Counted from the stretch's first letter, positions 55,195-64,000 are shown. The stretch is 64,000 nucleotides of DNA from Pigmentiphaga humi (GCF_900606115.1 NZ_UWPJ01000025.1:1-64000), one strand, 5' to 3'. Translations and numbers: made by a program. The notes: generated by a model from the letters alone, not told the origin.

Positions 55195-55984
55195 GACGGC
55201 AAACCCCTCCGGAAATATCGATATGGCTGCCCGTCGTGTAGGAAGACAAGGGCGAAGCAAGGAAGAAAATGGCGCGGGCGGGCTCTTCGGGACGGCCCAG
55301 GCGGCCCAGCGGAATCTGTTTCTCGGCGGCGATGCGGGCCGTCCACTGCTCCCATGAGAGCGAGCGGTCTTTGCGCTCTTCGTAGCGGCGGCGCCACTGG
55401 CCCGATTCGACCAGGCCCAGCAGGATGCCGTTGACCCGGATCTTCTTCGCGCTCAGCTCGTAGGCGAGCGAGCGCACCAGGTTGTGGATGCCGGCGCGCG
55501 CGGCGGAAGTCGCCACCATGTGCGGCTCGGGCTGGATCGCCAGCAGCGAATTCACGCAGACGATGGCGGCGTCTTCATTCTGCTCCAACTGCGGAATGAA
55601 GGCACGGGTCGGGTTGATGACCGAGAAGAACTTCAGTTGGACCTCGTCCAGCCAGGCCGAGTTCTCGGTGCTGGCGAAGGTGGACACCCTGCCCTGGCCG
55701 GCGTTGTTCACCAGGATCGCCGCTTTGCCCAGTTCGCGCTCCACCTCGGCGGCGAAGGCCTGCACCTGCTCGGGCGCGAGCACGTCGCAGCGCGAGGCCA
55801 GGATGCGTGCATCGGGAAAACGGGCGAGCAGGCCGTTCTTGGCCTGCTCGAGCTTTTCCTCGCTGCGGCCGCAGAACGCAACCGCAGCGCCGGCCTCCAG
55901 CAACATTCCCACGGTGGCCAGGCCGATGCCCGAGGTTCCCCCGGTGACGACGGCGACTTTTCCGGCAAGGTCATACATGCTCAT
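55187..55984 (-). CDS. SDR family oxidoreductase, variant active site
   Basis: A 265-residue short-chain dehydrogenase with the cofactor motif TGGTSGIGLAT and VNNAGQG. The usual catalytic Tyr-x-x-x-Lys is not obvious: the expected region reads VNSLLAIQPEPHMVATSAARAG, where Tyr and Lys appear to be replaced (HMVATSAARA). The C-terminal ISGG is normal. It may bind cofactor but catalyse differently or not at all. It overlaps the IclR stop by 1 nt and the ThDP gene by 8 nt. Confidence 0.85.
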   Translation of the reverse strand: MSMYDLAGKVAVVTGGTSGIGLATVGMLLEAGAAVAFCGRSEEKLEQAKNGLLARFPDARILASRCDVLAPEQVQAFAAEVERELGKAAILVNNAGQGRVSTFASTENSAWLDEVQLKFFSVINPTRAFIPQLEQNEDAAIVCVNSLLAIQPEPHMVATSAARAGIHNLVRSLAYELSAKKIRVNGILLGLVESGQWRRRYEERKDRSLSWEQWTARIAAEKQIPLGRLGRPEEPARAIFFLASPLSSYTTGSHIDISGGVCRHA

Positions 55985-56826
55985 CAGGCAACCATTCCGT
56001 TCAGTTTTCTATCGGATCCGTAGGCGGCATCCTGCCCACGGTAATTGAGTAAAGAAGAAAGTTCCGCCGCGCTCTCGCACACGGCGCGCGCCAATTGCTG
56101 CAGGCGCGCGGGCTCGATGGGAACGGCCGGCATGGCCACGCCCAAGGCGGCCGCGATCGCGCCGCCCTGCTCGCGCACCGGCGCGGCCAGCGTCGAAATG
56201 CCGGAATCGAAGAATCCCTCGTGCAGCAGATAGGGCCGCCGGCGATCCTGCAGCAGCAGTGCGTGCAGCTCCTGGACGTTGCGCGGCGTGAAGGAATTGA
56301 CGACGGCCAACTTGCCGTCCGGATAAAGCCCGGCCAGCTGTTCCAGCGTCATGTCGGCCATCAGCACGCGGCCCAGCACGGTGGCGTGGGCAGGCAGGCG
56401 GGTGCCGACGTTGACCGAACTGGCCATGAGCGTCGTGGCGGCCGCCTTGGCCACGTAGACGATGTCGGTCTCGTCGCGCACGACCAGATGGCAGGAAAGA
56501 TTGAATTCGTCGCGGACGCGCGCGAGCAGCGGCGCGCCCAGCTGGGTGAGCTCCAGCGAAGCCAGGTATTCGAAGCCCAGGCGCAGCACGGCCATGCCCA
56601 GCGCGTAGCCGCGGCCGTTATCGGCGCGCTCCACGAACCCGAGCTGCTCGAGGGTGTTGAGCAGGCGGAATACGGTGGTGCGGGGGACGCCCAGGCGGCG
56701 CGCCAGGTCGGGCGCGCCGACCATGCCGGCGCCGCGGCCGACTTCGCAAAGCACGCGCAGGCCCCGCTCCAGGCCCGGGACCCTATATTTTTCAGCAGAG
56801 AATTCCGACGTCGGCAACTGGCTCAC
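55984..56826 (-). CDS. IclR family transcriptional regulator
   Basis: A 280-residue regulator with an N-terminal helix-turn-helix (APDLARRLGVPRTTVFRLLNTL) and a C-terminal effector domain of the IclR type (VNVGTRLPAHATVLGRVLMA). It is the first gene of a ten-gene minus-strand operon and overlaps the next gene by 1 nt (TGATGA). It therefore probably controls its own operon in response to a pathway compound. Inverted repeats lie upstream at 56849-56894. Confidence 0.93.
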   Translation of the reverse strand: MSQLPTSEFSAEKYRVPGLERGLRVLCEVGRGAGMVGAPDLARRLGVPRTTVFRLLNTLEQLGFVERADNGRGYALGMAVLRLGFEYLASLELTQLGAPLLARVRDEFNLSCHLVVRDETDIVYVAKAAATTLMASSVNVGTRLPAHATVLGRVLMADMTLEQLAGLYPDGKLAVVNSFTPRNVQELHALLLQDRRRPYLLHEGFFDSGISTLAAPVREQGGAIAAALGVAMPAVPIEPARLQQLARAVCESAAELSSLLNYRGQDAAYGSDRKLNGMVA

Positions 56827-56848
56827 AATTCCGTCCTAGCCCTGGTTT

Positions 56849-56894
56849 TGTTCCACCCTTGAAACGGCAGTCCAAATAAGGAACAGAACGGACT
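56849..56894. promoter_or_regulatory. Interleaved inverted repeats upstream of the IclR operon
   Basis: TGTTCC (56849-56854) pairs with GGAACA (56880-56885), and AGTCC (56869-56873) pairs with GGACT (56890-56894). The arms are short and interleaved, so either may be chance, but they fall where an IclR operator would be expected. Confidence 0.4.
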
Positions 56895-56951
56895 ATAGCG
56901 AGTCGGCACCCTGGTTGCGACTAGGGTATACCCGATGATCGCGAAAACAGT

Positions 56952-57266
56952 TCAGCCGCCGCGGCCTTCGCCCAGCACACGCAGCCGCGCCTTCAAGCGC
57001 CGGATCTCCTGGCTCATGTCGAGCATCAGGGCGGCTGCCTCCAGCTCGACGTCGAAGCACTGCTGCAATTGGCGGGCTTCGCGGGCCTGCCGGAGCGCCT
57101 GGCTGTCGAAGCGCCAGGCCGGCGCCGGCCCGCGCGCCTCGATGATGCCCACGCGCACCAGCTGCACCACCCAGGCCTCTTCCGCGCCGCAGGCCCGCGC
57201 CAGATCCCCGGCGCTGAGCGGCTGCTCGCTTCCCACCACCGTGGCAGTGACGGTTATCGTCTTCAT
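56952..57266 (-). CDS. cbpM: CbpM-like chaperone modulator
   Basis: A 104-residue protein of the MerR-like CbpM family, which binds the J domain of CbpA and restrains it. The helical core GAEEAWVVQLVRVGIIEARG and the C-terminal coiled region ALMLDMSQEIRRLKARL are typical. It lies 2 bp downstream of the cbpA stop, in the standard cbpA-cbpM order. Confidence 0.88.
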   Translation of the reverse strand: MKTITVTATVVGSEQPLSAGDLARACGAEEAWVVQLVRVGIIEARGPAPAWRFDSQALRQAREARQLQQCFDVELEAAALMLDMSQEIRRLKARLRVLGEGRGG

Positions 57267-57268
57267 CG

Positions 57269-58210
57269 TCAGTCTCCCAGGTTGCGGCGCGGATCGAACG
57301 GCAGATCGCGCGCCAGGTTTTTGTATGCCTGCCTGGCCTGCTCGGTATCGGCGGGCGGCAGCACGACGTCCAGCACCAGGTACAGGTCGCCGGCCGGATC
57401 GCCCGGGATGCCCTTGCCCTTCAGGCGCAGCTTGCGTCCATTGCGCGAATTGGCCGGCACGCCGACCTCCACCACCGGCCCTTGCGGCGTGGGCGCGCGC
57501 ACCGTCGCCCCCAGCATGGCCTCCCAGGGCGCCACCGGCAGGTCCATGTAGAGATCGCGGCCGTCGACCTTGTAGCGGGCATGCGGCTTGAAGCGGATCT
57601 CCAGATAGAGGTCGCCATTCTCGCCGCCGCCTATGCCGGGCATGCCCTGCCCCGCCAGGCGGATGAACTGCCCTTCGCGCACGCCCGCAGGAATGCGCAC
57701 GTCGAGCGTGCGTTCCTGCAGCTGGGGCCGGCCCTGTTCGTCGTAGCCGATGGATCGCAGCGAAATATCGCGCGAGGCGCCCCGCAAGGCGTCCTCGAGG
57801 TCGATCTCGATGGCGGCATGGTGATCCTCGCCGCGCGCCCGGATGTTCTGGGCGCGGGCCTGCGCGCGGCCGTGCCGGGCGCCGAACAGGGAGGAAAAGA
57901 AATCGCTGAAGGCGGCATCGTCGCCCGGGCCGCCGCCGCGGAATTCGAAGCCGCTGTCCCAGCCCGGAGGCGGATGGAAATCGCCGCCCGGCGAGACGCC
58001 GGCGGCCAGATTGTCGTACGCGGCGCGCTTCTCCGCGTCCTTCAGGACCTGGTAGGCCTCGTTGACGTCGCGCATGCGCGTTTCGGCATCGGCTTCCTTG
58101 CTGACGTCGGGGTGGTATTTGCGGGCCAGCTTCCGATAGGCGTGGCGGATGTCGTCTTCCGAAGCTCCCCGCTCGACGCCCAGGATGTCGTAGTAATCCT
58201 TGAACTCCAT
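57269..58210 (-). CDS. cbpA: Curved DNA-binding protein / DnaJ-class co-chaperone CbpA
   Basis: A 313-residue J-domain protein. The N-terminal J domain (residues 1-70) contains the HPD motif in KYHPDVSKE, a Gly/Phe-rich linker follows, and two C-terminal substrate-binding beta domains lack the zinc finger of DnaJ. It stimulates DnaK and can bind curved DNA. It forms a two-gene operon with cbpM. Confidence 0.94.
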   Translation of the reverse strand: MEFKDYYDILGVERGASEDDIRHAYRKLARKYHPDVSKEADAETRMRDVNEAYQVLKDAEKRAAYDNLAAGVSPGGDFHPPPGWDSGFEFRGGGPGDDAAFSDFFSSLFGARHGRAQARAQNIRARGEDHHAAIEIDLEDALRGASRDISLRSIGYDEQGRPQLQERTLDVRIPAGVREGQFIRLAGQGMPGIGGGENGDLYLEIRFKPHARYKVDGRDLYMDLPVAPWEAMLGATVRAPTPQGPVVEVGVPANSRNGRKLRLKGKGIPGDPAGDLYLVLDVVLPPADTEQARQAYKNLARDLPFDPRRNLGD

Positions 58211-58415
58211 AGTCGCGGTCTCACAAGAGGTGGGGCCGGACGGGGACCGCGGCGGCGCGCCGGAGACAGGCGCGGGCTCGTCTCCGGAACGGCGTCAAGG
58301 ACCCGGCCGGCTGGATACTTCCATAGATGAGGACGCGCCGACTTGTTTCAATCGGCTTGCCAGCCGCCCTGGATGCGGCGGGCACAGCATGGCCGTGTCC
58401 GCCGCATCCAGTCTA

Positions 58416-59114
58416 TCAGTGCAGATCGAACAGCAATACTTCGGCGGCATCGCCCTGCTCGATCACGATAGGCGAGACGCCCTCGACCGCGACCGCGTCT
58501 CCGCCCGACAGCGTCGCGCCATTGACGACCACCGTGCCGCGCGCGACATGCACCCAGGCCCTGCGGTCCGGAGCCAGCACGTGTTCGGCACGCTCGGCGC
58601 CGTCGAACACGCCGGCGTACAGGCGGGCATCCTGGTGGATGCGCACCGACTCCTGCGCGCCGTCGGGCGAGGCGATCAGGCGCAGCCTGCCGCGCTTGTC
58701 GGCTTCGGAGAAATTGCGCTCTTCGTAGCTCGGCTCGACATTCTTGCGGTTCGGCTCGATCCAGATCTGCAGCAGGTGCGTCGCGCTGGCGGCGTCGGGG
58801 TTGAACTCCGAATGCATCACGCCGGTCCCGGCGCTCATGCGCTGCACGTTGCCCGGACGGATGACCGAGCCGTTGCCCATGCTGTCCTTGTGCTCGATCG
58901 CGCCGTCCAGCACATAGGTGATGATCTCCATATCGCGGTGGCCGTGCATGCCGAAGCCCCGGCCGGCGGCGATATGGTCGTCGTTGATCACCCGCAGCGG
59001 GCCATAGCCCATGTGGCCCGGATCGAAATAACCGGCGAACGAGAAAGTGTGGGCGCTCCGGAGCCAGCCATGGTCGGCCTGGCCGCGGTCTTCACTACGT
59101 CGAATAGTCAACAT
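58416..59114 (-). CDS. Pirin family protein (YhhW-like)
   Basis: A 232-residue bicupin. The metal ligands of the N-terminal cupin are visible in GMHGHRDMEI and HSEFN, matching YhhW, which has quercetin 2,3-dioxygenase activity in vitro. The start ATG 59114 (MLTIRRSEDRG) fits the family; the open frame extends to 59192. It is divergent from a LysR gene that may regulate it. Confidence 0.92.
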   Translation of the reverse strand: MLTIRRSEDRGQADHGWLRSAHTFSFAGYFDPGHMGYGPLRVINDDHIAAGRGFGMHGHRDMEIITYVLDGAIEHKDSMGNGSVIRPGNVQRMSAGTGVMHSEFNPDAASATHLLQIWIEPNRKNVEPSYEERNFSEADKRGRLRLIASPDGAQESVRIHQDARLYAGVFDGAERAEHVLAPDRRAWVHVARGTVVVNGATLSGGDAVAVEGVSPIVIEQGDAAEVLLFDLH

Positions 59115-59218
59115 GACAATACTCCTTGCTGTGTTGGATCTATTGTGGGCGTCCGCGACGCCGCGTTGTGTCGTATGCTTTGAGGAGATCATTCAAATTC
59201 ATTGAACGATATCCGCCC

Positions 59219-60163
59219 ATGCAGGCCCTTTCGCCCGAGTCGCTCCAGATGATCGACGCCATCGCCCGCCACGGCAGCTTCGCCAAGGCCGCGCGCGAAC
59301 TGGGCAAGGTGCCGTCGGCGCTGACCTATTCGGTGCGCAAGATCGAGGATGAACTCGATGCCCTGCTGTTCGACCGCAGCGGCCACCGCGCCCGGCTCAC
59401 GCCGGCGGGCGAGGAGCTGCTGCGCGAGGGCCGGCCGCTGCTGGAAGCGCTCCATGCCCTGGCGCGGCGCGTGCATCGCATCGCCACGGGCTGGGAAACC
59501 GAACTGCGCGTGGCGGTCAGCGCCGTGCTCAACTGCACGCCGCTGTTCGAACTGATCGAGGATTTCGAGGCCCTGGGAACGGGCACCCGCCTGCGCTTTT
59601 CCTACGAGGTGCTGCAAGGCAACTGGGACGCCCTGTTGTCCGGACGGGCCGACCTGGTGATCGGCGCCGACGCCGACGACGCTCCCGCCGAAGGCTTCCA
59701 GTCGCGCGCGCTCGGCAACATGCCCTTCGTATTCTGCGTCGCGCCGCACCATCCACTGGCGCAGGCGCCCGAGCCGCTGAGCGCCGCCGACATCGACCGC
59801 CATACGGCCGTCGCCGTGGCCGACACCTCGCGCCGCATGCCCGCCGGCACCAAAGGCCTGCTGTCCTCCCAGCACACGGTCACGCTGCCGACCCTGGAAC
59901 TGAAGGCGCGCGCCCAAGTGCGCGGCATAGGCTGCGGCTACCTGCCCGTGCCCATGGCGGCCCCCTACCTGGCGCAAGGCCTGCTGGTGGCCCGCAAGGT
60001 GGACGGCATCCGTCTGAACGAACGGCTGGTCTATGCCTGGCGCGCGCCCGCGGAAGGCCGGGCGCTGCAATGGCTGCTCGAGCGGCTGCAATCGTCGCGG
60101 CTGCATGCCGCGCTGCTGGCCCACCCGCACTCGCTCGCCGACATGACCCTGCGCGCATCATGA
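59219..60163 (+). CDS. LysR family transcriptional regulator
   Basis: A 314-residue LysR protein with a helix-turn-helix in [25 protein letters not shown] at residues 19-43, then an effector domain with the usual two lobes. ATG 59219 is chosen because the domain begins directly after it. It is divergent from pirin (104 bp between starts), the usual arrangement for a LysR regulator and its target, and overlaps gluQ by 4 nt at its end. Confidence 0.93.
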   Translation: MQALSPESLQMIDAIARHGSFAKAARELGKVPSALTYSVRKIEDELDALLFDRSGHRARLTPAGEELLREGRPLLEALHALARRVHRIATGWETELRVAVSAVLNCTPLFELIEDFEALGTGTRLRFSYEVLQGNWDALLSGRADLVIGADADDAPAEGFQSRALGNMPFVFCVAPHHPLAQAPEPLSAADIDRHTAVAVADTSRRMPAGTKGLLSSQHTVTLPTLELKARAQVRGIGCGYLPVPMAAPYLAQGLLVARKVDGIRLNERLVYAWRAPAEGRALQWLLERLQSSRLHAALLAHPHSLADMTLRAS

Positions 60164-61029
60164 CGACATACATCGGACGCTTCGCCCCCAGCCCCTCCGG
60201 ACCGCTGCATCAGGGCTCGCTGGTCGCGGCGCTGGCCAGCTACCTGGACGCCCGCGCTCACGGGGGACGCTGGCTGGTGCGCATAGAAGACCTGGACGCG
60301 CCGCGCGTGGCCGAAGGCGCGGACCGCATCATCCTCGGCCAATTGCAGGCGCTCGGCCTGCATGCCGACGCGCCGCCCGTCTACCAATCGGCCCGGCACC
60401 CCGCTTATCGCGCGGCCTTCGACGCGCTGCGCGAACGCGGCCTGGTCTATCCCTGCGGCTGCACGCGCAAGGAAATCGCCGACTCCATTCTCAGCGCGCG
60501 CGGCAGCCTGCCGGCCGGCGAACTGCCCTATCCCGGCACCTGCCGCGCCGGCCTGCACGGCCGCAGCGCGCGCGCATGGCGGGTACGCGTGCCGCCCGGC
60601 GTGGTGCGCTTCACCGATCGCTGGCTGGGCCCGGTCGAACAGGACCTGGCGGATGAAGTGGGGGATTTCGTGCTGTTCCGCGCCGACGGCATGTGGGCCT
60701 ATCAGCTCGCGGTCGTCGTGGACGACGCCGCACAAGGCATTACCGACGTGGTGCGCGGCCAAGACCTGCTCGGATCGACGCCCAGGCAGAAACTGCTGCA
60801 AGAGATGCTGGGCCTGCCGTCGCCGCGCTGGATGCACGTGCCGGTGGTCGTCAATGGCCAGGGCCAGAAACTATCCAAGCAGACCGGCGCGGCGGCCATC
60901 GACACCGGCCAGCCGGTGGCGGCGTTGCAGGCCGCCTGGCGGCACTTGGGATTCGCCCCGTTCGCGGCCGGCGACCTTGCCGGCTTCCTCGCGGAAGCCA
61001 CGCGGCGGTGGCAGGAACGGAGCCGCTGA
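60160..61029 (+). CDS. gluQ: Glutamyl-Q tRNA(Asp) synthetase
   Basis: A 289-residue truncated glutamyl-tRNA synthetase paralogue that attaches glutamate to queuosine in tRNA-Asp. The HIGH-type motif is PLHQGSL, the zinc site is [10 protein letters not shown] with a later Cys in YPGTCR, and KLSKQ is the KMSKS equivalent. It lacks the anticodon-binding domain, as expected for this family. The start overlaps the LysR stop (ATGA). Confidence 0.96.
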   Translation: MTTYIGRFAPSPSGPLHQGSLVAALASYLDARAHGGRWLVRIEDLDAPRVAEGADRIILGQLQALGLHADAPPVYQSARHPAYRAAFDALRERGLVYPCGCTRKEIADSILSARGSLPAGELPYPGTCRAGLHGRSARAWRVRVPPGVVRFTDRWLGPVEQDLADEVGDFVLFRADGMWAYQLAVVVDDAAQGITDVVRGQDLLGSTPRQKLLQEMLGLPSPRWMHVPVVVNGQGQKLSKQTGAAAIDTGQPVAALQAAWRHLGFAPFAAGDLAGFLAEATRRWQERSR

Positions 61030-61065
61030 AAACCCGATAAAGCTCGCCTCAACCCGAGGCGCGGA

Positions 61066-62502
61066 TCAGGAAGCGTCGTCGGTTTTTTTGCCGCCGCCCA
61101 GCAGCACCGCCAGGGGGCGCTTGGCCGCAGGCCGTTGTGTCGTCGTGGACGGCGTATCGTGCCGCTGCGCCTCGGCGCTCGCGGAAGGCTCGTAAGGGCG
61201 TAGAAAGAACTCGTCGACCGGCGCGGCCGCCGGTTCATAGCGCCGCTCGCGGCTGCCCCGGCTGCGCTCGGGACGCTCGAAACGTTCGCCGCGCTCGCCA
61301 CGTTCGCGCCGCTCGCCGCGCGAGGCGGCCAGCAGCGACGTCGGCAACTCGAGCTGGCCGCGCGGGATCTCCCGCTTGATCAGTTTCTCGACGTCGAGCA
61401 GGTACTTTTCCTCGGCGCTGGAGAACAGCGAGATCGCCTCTCCCGACGCCCCCGCGCGGCCCGTGCGGCCGATGCGGTGCACGTAGTCTTCGGCGTTGTA
61501 CGGCAGGTCGTAATTGATGACGCACGGCACGCCGGCCACGTCCAGGCCGCGAGCGGCCACGTCGGTCGCCACCAGCACTTCCAGTTCACCGGCCTTGAAT
61601 GCTTCCAGCGCCTTCATCCGGTCGGCCTGGGTCTTGTCGCCGTGGATGGACTCGGCGCGCACGCCATCGCGTTCGAGTTGGCGCGCCAGGCGGGCCGTAC
61701 CGATCTTGGTGTTGGAAAACACGATGACCTGCTTGAGGCCGCGCGACTTGACCAGATGCACGACGGCCGCGCGCTTGGCGTCGCCTTCGAGCTTGTAGGC
61801 GATCTGGCTCACGGTGTCGGCCGTGGCGTTGCGCGCCGCGACCTCGATCTCGACCGGGCTGTTCAGATACGAACGGCCGAGCTTGCGGATCTCGTTGCTG
61901 AACGTGGCCGAGAACAGCAGCGTCTGGCGCTGTTGCGGCAGCAGCCGGATGATGCGTTCGAGGTCGGGCAGAAAGCCCATGTCGAGCATGCGGTCGGCTT
62001 CGTCGAGCACCAGTATGCCGACCTGGCCGAGGTTGACGTTGCGCTGCTCGACGTGGTCGAGCAGGCGGCCCGGCGTGGCGATCAGCACTTCGCAGCCGCG
62101 CCGCAGCGCCTCTTTCTGCGGCCCGATGTCGACCCCGCCGAACACCACGGCGGCGCGCAGCGGCGTGGAGGCTCCGTAGCGCTTGACGCTTTCGGCAACC
62201 TGGTCGGCCAGTTCGCGGGTCGGCGTCAGGATGAGCGCGCGGACGGGATGGCGCGCCGGCGAGGCGCTGGTATTGGCCAGCGGCATCAGCCTGTGCAGGA
62301 TGGGCAGCGTGAAGGCCGCCGTCTTGCCGGTGCCGGTCTGGGCCGCGCCCATTGCGTCGCGGCCGTTCATGACCACGGGAATGGCCTGGGCCTGGATGGG
62401 CGTAGGAGTGGTGTATCCCGTGGCGACGACCGCCTTCAGGATATCTGGATGCAGGCCGCAATCCGCGAAGGAACTTGGCCCTGATACCGCTGTATCTGTC
62501 AT
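61066..62502 (-). CDS. rhlE: DEAD-box RNA helicase RhlE
   Basis: A 478-residue helicase. In order: Q motif GYTTPTPIQAQAI, motif I AQTGTGKTA, motif II VLDEADRM, motif III SAT, and motif VI HRIGRTGRAG. A basic low-complexity tail with RGERRERGERGE repeats (about residues 405-440) is typical for RhlE-type RNA binding. It acts in ribosome assembly and RNA turnover. It is convergent with gluQ, 36 bp apart. Confidence 0.95.
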   Translation of the reverse strand: MTDTAVSGPSSFADCGLHPDILKAVVATGYTTPTPIQAQAIPVVMNGRDAMGAAQTGTGKTAAFTLPILHRLMPLANTSASPARHPVRALILTPTRELADQVAESVKRYGASTPLRAAVVFGGVDIGPQKEALRRGCEVLIATPGRLLDHVEQRNVNLGQVGILVLDEADRMLDMGFLPDLERIIRLLPQQRQTLLFSATFSNEIRKLGRSYLNSPVEIEVAARNATADTVSQIAYKLEGDAKRAAVVHLVKSRGLKQVIVFSNTKIGTARLARQLERDGVRAESIHGDKTQADRMKALEAFKAGELEVLVATDVAARGLDVAGVPCVINYDLPYNAEDYVHRIGRTGRAGASGEAISLFSSAEEKYLLDVEKLIKREIPRGQLELPTSLLAASRGERRERGERGERFERPERSRGSRERRYEPAAAPVDEFFLRPYEPSASAEAQRHDTPSTTTQRPAAKRPLAVLLGGGKKTDDAS

Positions 62503-62698
62503 GGTGGGTGGACCACCAATCCCGCAACACGATGATGCGAATCAATAGCCCAGAAAAATCAAAGACTTAGATTTTACCCCAAAAGCCCGCCGCCGCACGC
62601 AAGCCGTTTCTCGCGGCAAGCGTCACGGCGGCCAGCCGTCGCGTGCCGGCGGCGGCGTCGTGCGAAAATGGCTGCCGTCGTCCGCCCGAGCCCGCGCC

Positions 62699-63433
62699 AT
62701 GCGCCTTTCCGTCATCGTCATCACCCGCAACGAAGCCCACAACATCGCCGCCTGCCTGGAGTCGGTGCGGTTTGCCGATGAAGTGATCGTGGTCGATTCG
62801 GGCAGCACCGACGGCACCGTGGACATCGCCGGCAGCTTTGGGGCCCGGGTGACGGCGGCGCCCGATTGGCCGGGCTTCGGTCCGCAGAAAAACCGCGCAT
62901 TGGCGCTGGCCACGGGCGATTGGGTCCTGTCGCTGGACGCCGACGAACGGGTGACCCCGGAACTGGCCGCCGCCATCGCCCAGGTGCTGCGCGATCCGCG
63001 TCACGACGCCTACGACATGCCACGGCTGTCGAGCTTCTGCGGCCGCTTCATCCGCCACAGCGGCTGGTGGCCCGACCGCGTGCTGCGCCTGTTCCGGCGC
63101 GGCACCGCCCGCTTCAGCGACGACCAGGTGCACGAGAAAGTGCTGCCGGACGGCAGCGTCGGCCAGTTGGCGCCGCATCTTTTGCATTACACCTATCCGG
63201 ACCTAGATACGGCGATCGCCAAGATGAACCGCTACTCCGCCGACAGCGCCCAGACCCTTCATGCGCGCGGCAAACGCGCCTCGATAGGCACCGCCATCGG
63301 CCATGGCCTGTGGACCTTCATCCGCATCTACCTGATCAAGCGCGGCTTCCTCGACGGCCGCCACGGCTTCCTGCTGGCCACCACCGCCGCCGCCGGCAGC
63401 TTCTACCGCTACGCCAAACTGAGCCTGAAATGA
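62699..63433 (+). CDS. GT2 family glycosyltransferase (WaaE/KdtX-like, LPS core)
   Basis: A 244-residue GT-A fold enzyme. The N-terminal SVIVITRNEAHNIAACLESV, the VVDSGSTDGT motif, the DADER metal-binding motif and the DDQVHEKV segment match the WaaE beta-1,4-glucosyltransferase group that modifies LPS inner-core heptose. It stands apart from the main LPS cluster at 17-25.5 kb. A dispersed element and dinB follow. Confidence 0.9.
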   Translation: MRLSVIVITRNEAHNIAACLESVRFADEVIVVDSGSTDGTVDIAGSFGARVTAAPDWPGFGPQKNRALALATGDWVLSLDADERVTPELAAAIAQVLRDPRHDAYDMPRLSSFCGRFIRHSGWWPDRVLRLFRRGTARFSDDQVHEKVLPDGSVGQLAPHLLHYTYPDLDTAIAKMNRYSADSAQTLHARGKRASIGTAIGHGLWTFIRIYLIKRGFLDGRHGFLLATTAAAGSFYRYAKLSLK

Positions 63434-63462
63434 CCTTCGCATTGGATTTCCTACCCAGGAAA

Positions 63463-63530
63463 CAGCGGATCCGGCTCCGCCGGTCCGCCAGTTTCGCCCC
63501 CTGGGGGCGCGCGTAAGCGCGTAGGGGGGG
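63463..63530 (+). repeat. Dispersed intergenic hairpin element, copy E
   Basis: CAGCGGATCCGGCTCCGCCG, then a CCCCCTGGGGGCG stem, then CGCGTAAGCGCGTAGGGG. Unlike copies A-D it faces the opposite way relative to the upstream gene, and its terminal G-run lies just before the dinB start, where it can act as the ribosome-binding site. Confidence 0.88.
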
Positions 63531-63534
63531 CTGA

Positions 63535-64000
63535 ATGCCGGGGGTGAAAATCGTTCATTGCGACTGCGATTGCTTCTACGCGTCCATCGAGATGCGGGAC
63601 GATCCCGGCCTGCGCGGCCGGCCCCTGGCGGTCGGCGGCCGGCCGGAGACGCGCGGCGTGGTGGCCACCTGCAATTATGAAGCGCGCAAGTTCGGCATCC
63701 ATTCGGCCATGTCGTCGGCGCGCGCGCTGCGGCTGTGCCCCGAGCTACTGATCATTCCGCCCGCCATGGAGAAATACCGGGCGGCCTCCGCGCAGATCAT
63801 GGAGATCTACCGCGACTACACCGAACTGGTCGAGCCGCTGTCCCTGGACGAAGCCTACCTGGACGTCACCGACGTGCAGCGCCTGCAGGGCAGCGCCACC
63901 TTGATCGCGCGCGAGATCCGCCAGCGCGTGGCGGCGGCGGTCGGGATCACGGTGTCGGCGGGCGTCGCGCCCAACAAGTTCGTCGCCAAGATCGCCAGCG
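63535..64000 (+). CDS. dinB: DNA polymerase IV (partial, 5' part)
   Basis: The first 155 residues of a Y-family translesion polymerase, cut by the window end. The metal-binding first Asp lies in [12 protein letters not shown], and the catalytic [10 protein letters not shown] motif is intact; the [13 protein letters not shown] block is typical. ATG 63535 begins MPGVKIVH. The ribosome site appears to be the G-run at the end of the dispersed element. Confidence 0.93.
   Translation, partial: MPGVKIVHCDCDCFYASIEMRDDPGLRGRPLAVGGRPETRGVVATCNYEARKFGIHSAMSSARALRLCPELLIIPPAMEKYRAASAQIMEIYRDYTELVEPLSLDEAYLDVTDVQRLQGSATLIAREIRQRVAAAVGITVSAGVAPNKFVAKIAS

Overview
The window is about 67% G+C throughout, with dense genes in long same-strand runs and very short or 4-nt overlapping gene junctions. 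Products such as Bug-family (TctC) binding proteins, many MarR/GntR/IclR/LysR-controlled aromatic operons, a lipopolysaccharide (LPS) core glycosyltransferase cluster and a type B L31 point to a beta-proteobacterium of the Alcaligenaceae. I read it as Bordetella, most like a classical Bordetella genome; the species cannot be fixed from sequence alone. No IS element, phage, tRNA, rRNA or CRISPR array was seen.

Layout. 0-7.4 kb is mostly housekeeping: a poly-C tract at the edge, rpmE2 with a clear terminator, an ArnT-like membrane glycosyltransferase coupled to a MATE transporter, orn, an M48 protease, rsgA and a ferritin-like protein. 7.5-9.7 kb is a TonB receptor with a His/Asp-rich loop (ZnuD-like). 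9.9-17 kb is an aromatic meta-cleavage block: 4-oxalocrotonate decarboxylase, 2-oxopent-4-enoate hydratase, MarR, a muconic semialdehyde dehydrogenase, LysR, 3-hydroxyanthranilate dioxygenase and an orphan periplasmic binding protein. 17-25.5 kb is LPS assembly: two tandem duplicated GT9 proteins, msbA, and a translationally coupled GT9-GT9-GT4-WaaL operon. dnaE follows.

29-57 kb is a catabolic accessory region with four regulated units. (1) MarR, divergent from an M20 amidohydrolase plus Bug protein. (2) GntR, divergent from a ten-gene operon: extradiol dioxygenase, class II aldolase-fold protein, semialdehyde dehydrogenase, 4-oxalocrotonate tautomerase, binding protein, LivHMGF and SDR. (3) A five-gene operon: MarR, Bug, ACMSD-like amidohydrolase, M24-fold enzyme and 2-hydroxyacid dehydrogenase. 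(4) A ten-gene IclR-led operon: SDR, ThDP enzyme, aldehyde dehydrogenase, VOC dioxygenase, two small proteins, Rieske oxygenase, RidA-like protein and VanB-type reductase. Unit 4 matches no pathway I can name and is the best candidate for an undescribed system. An Rpn-family nuclease with a hairpin abutting its start codon sits between units 1 and 2.

57-64 kb returns to general genes: CbpM/CbpA chaperones, pirin divergent from LysR, gluQ, rhlE, a WaaE-like glycosyltransferase and the start of dinB.

The catabolic genes appear to complement one another across operons. The C23O, dehydrogenase and tautomerase at 38.9-42.2 kb lack the decarboxylase and hydratase found at 9.9-11.5 kb. Several strong palindromes in the divergent promoters are probable operators. 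A dispersed intergenic hairpin element occurs at least five times, usually just after a stop codon.
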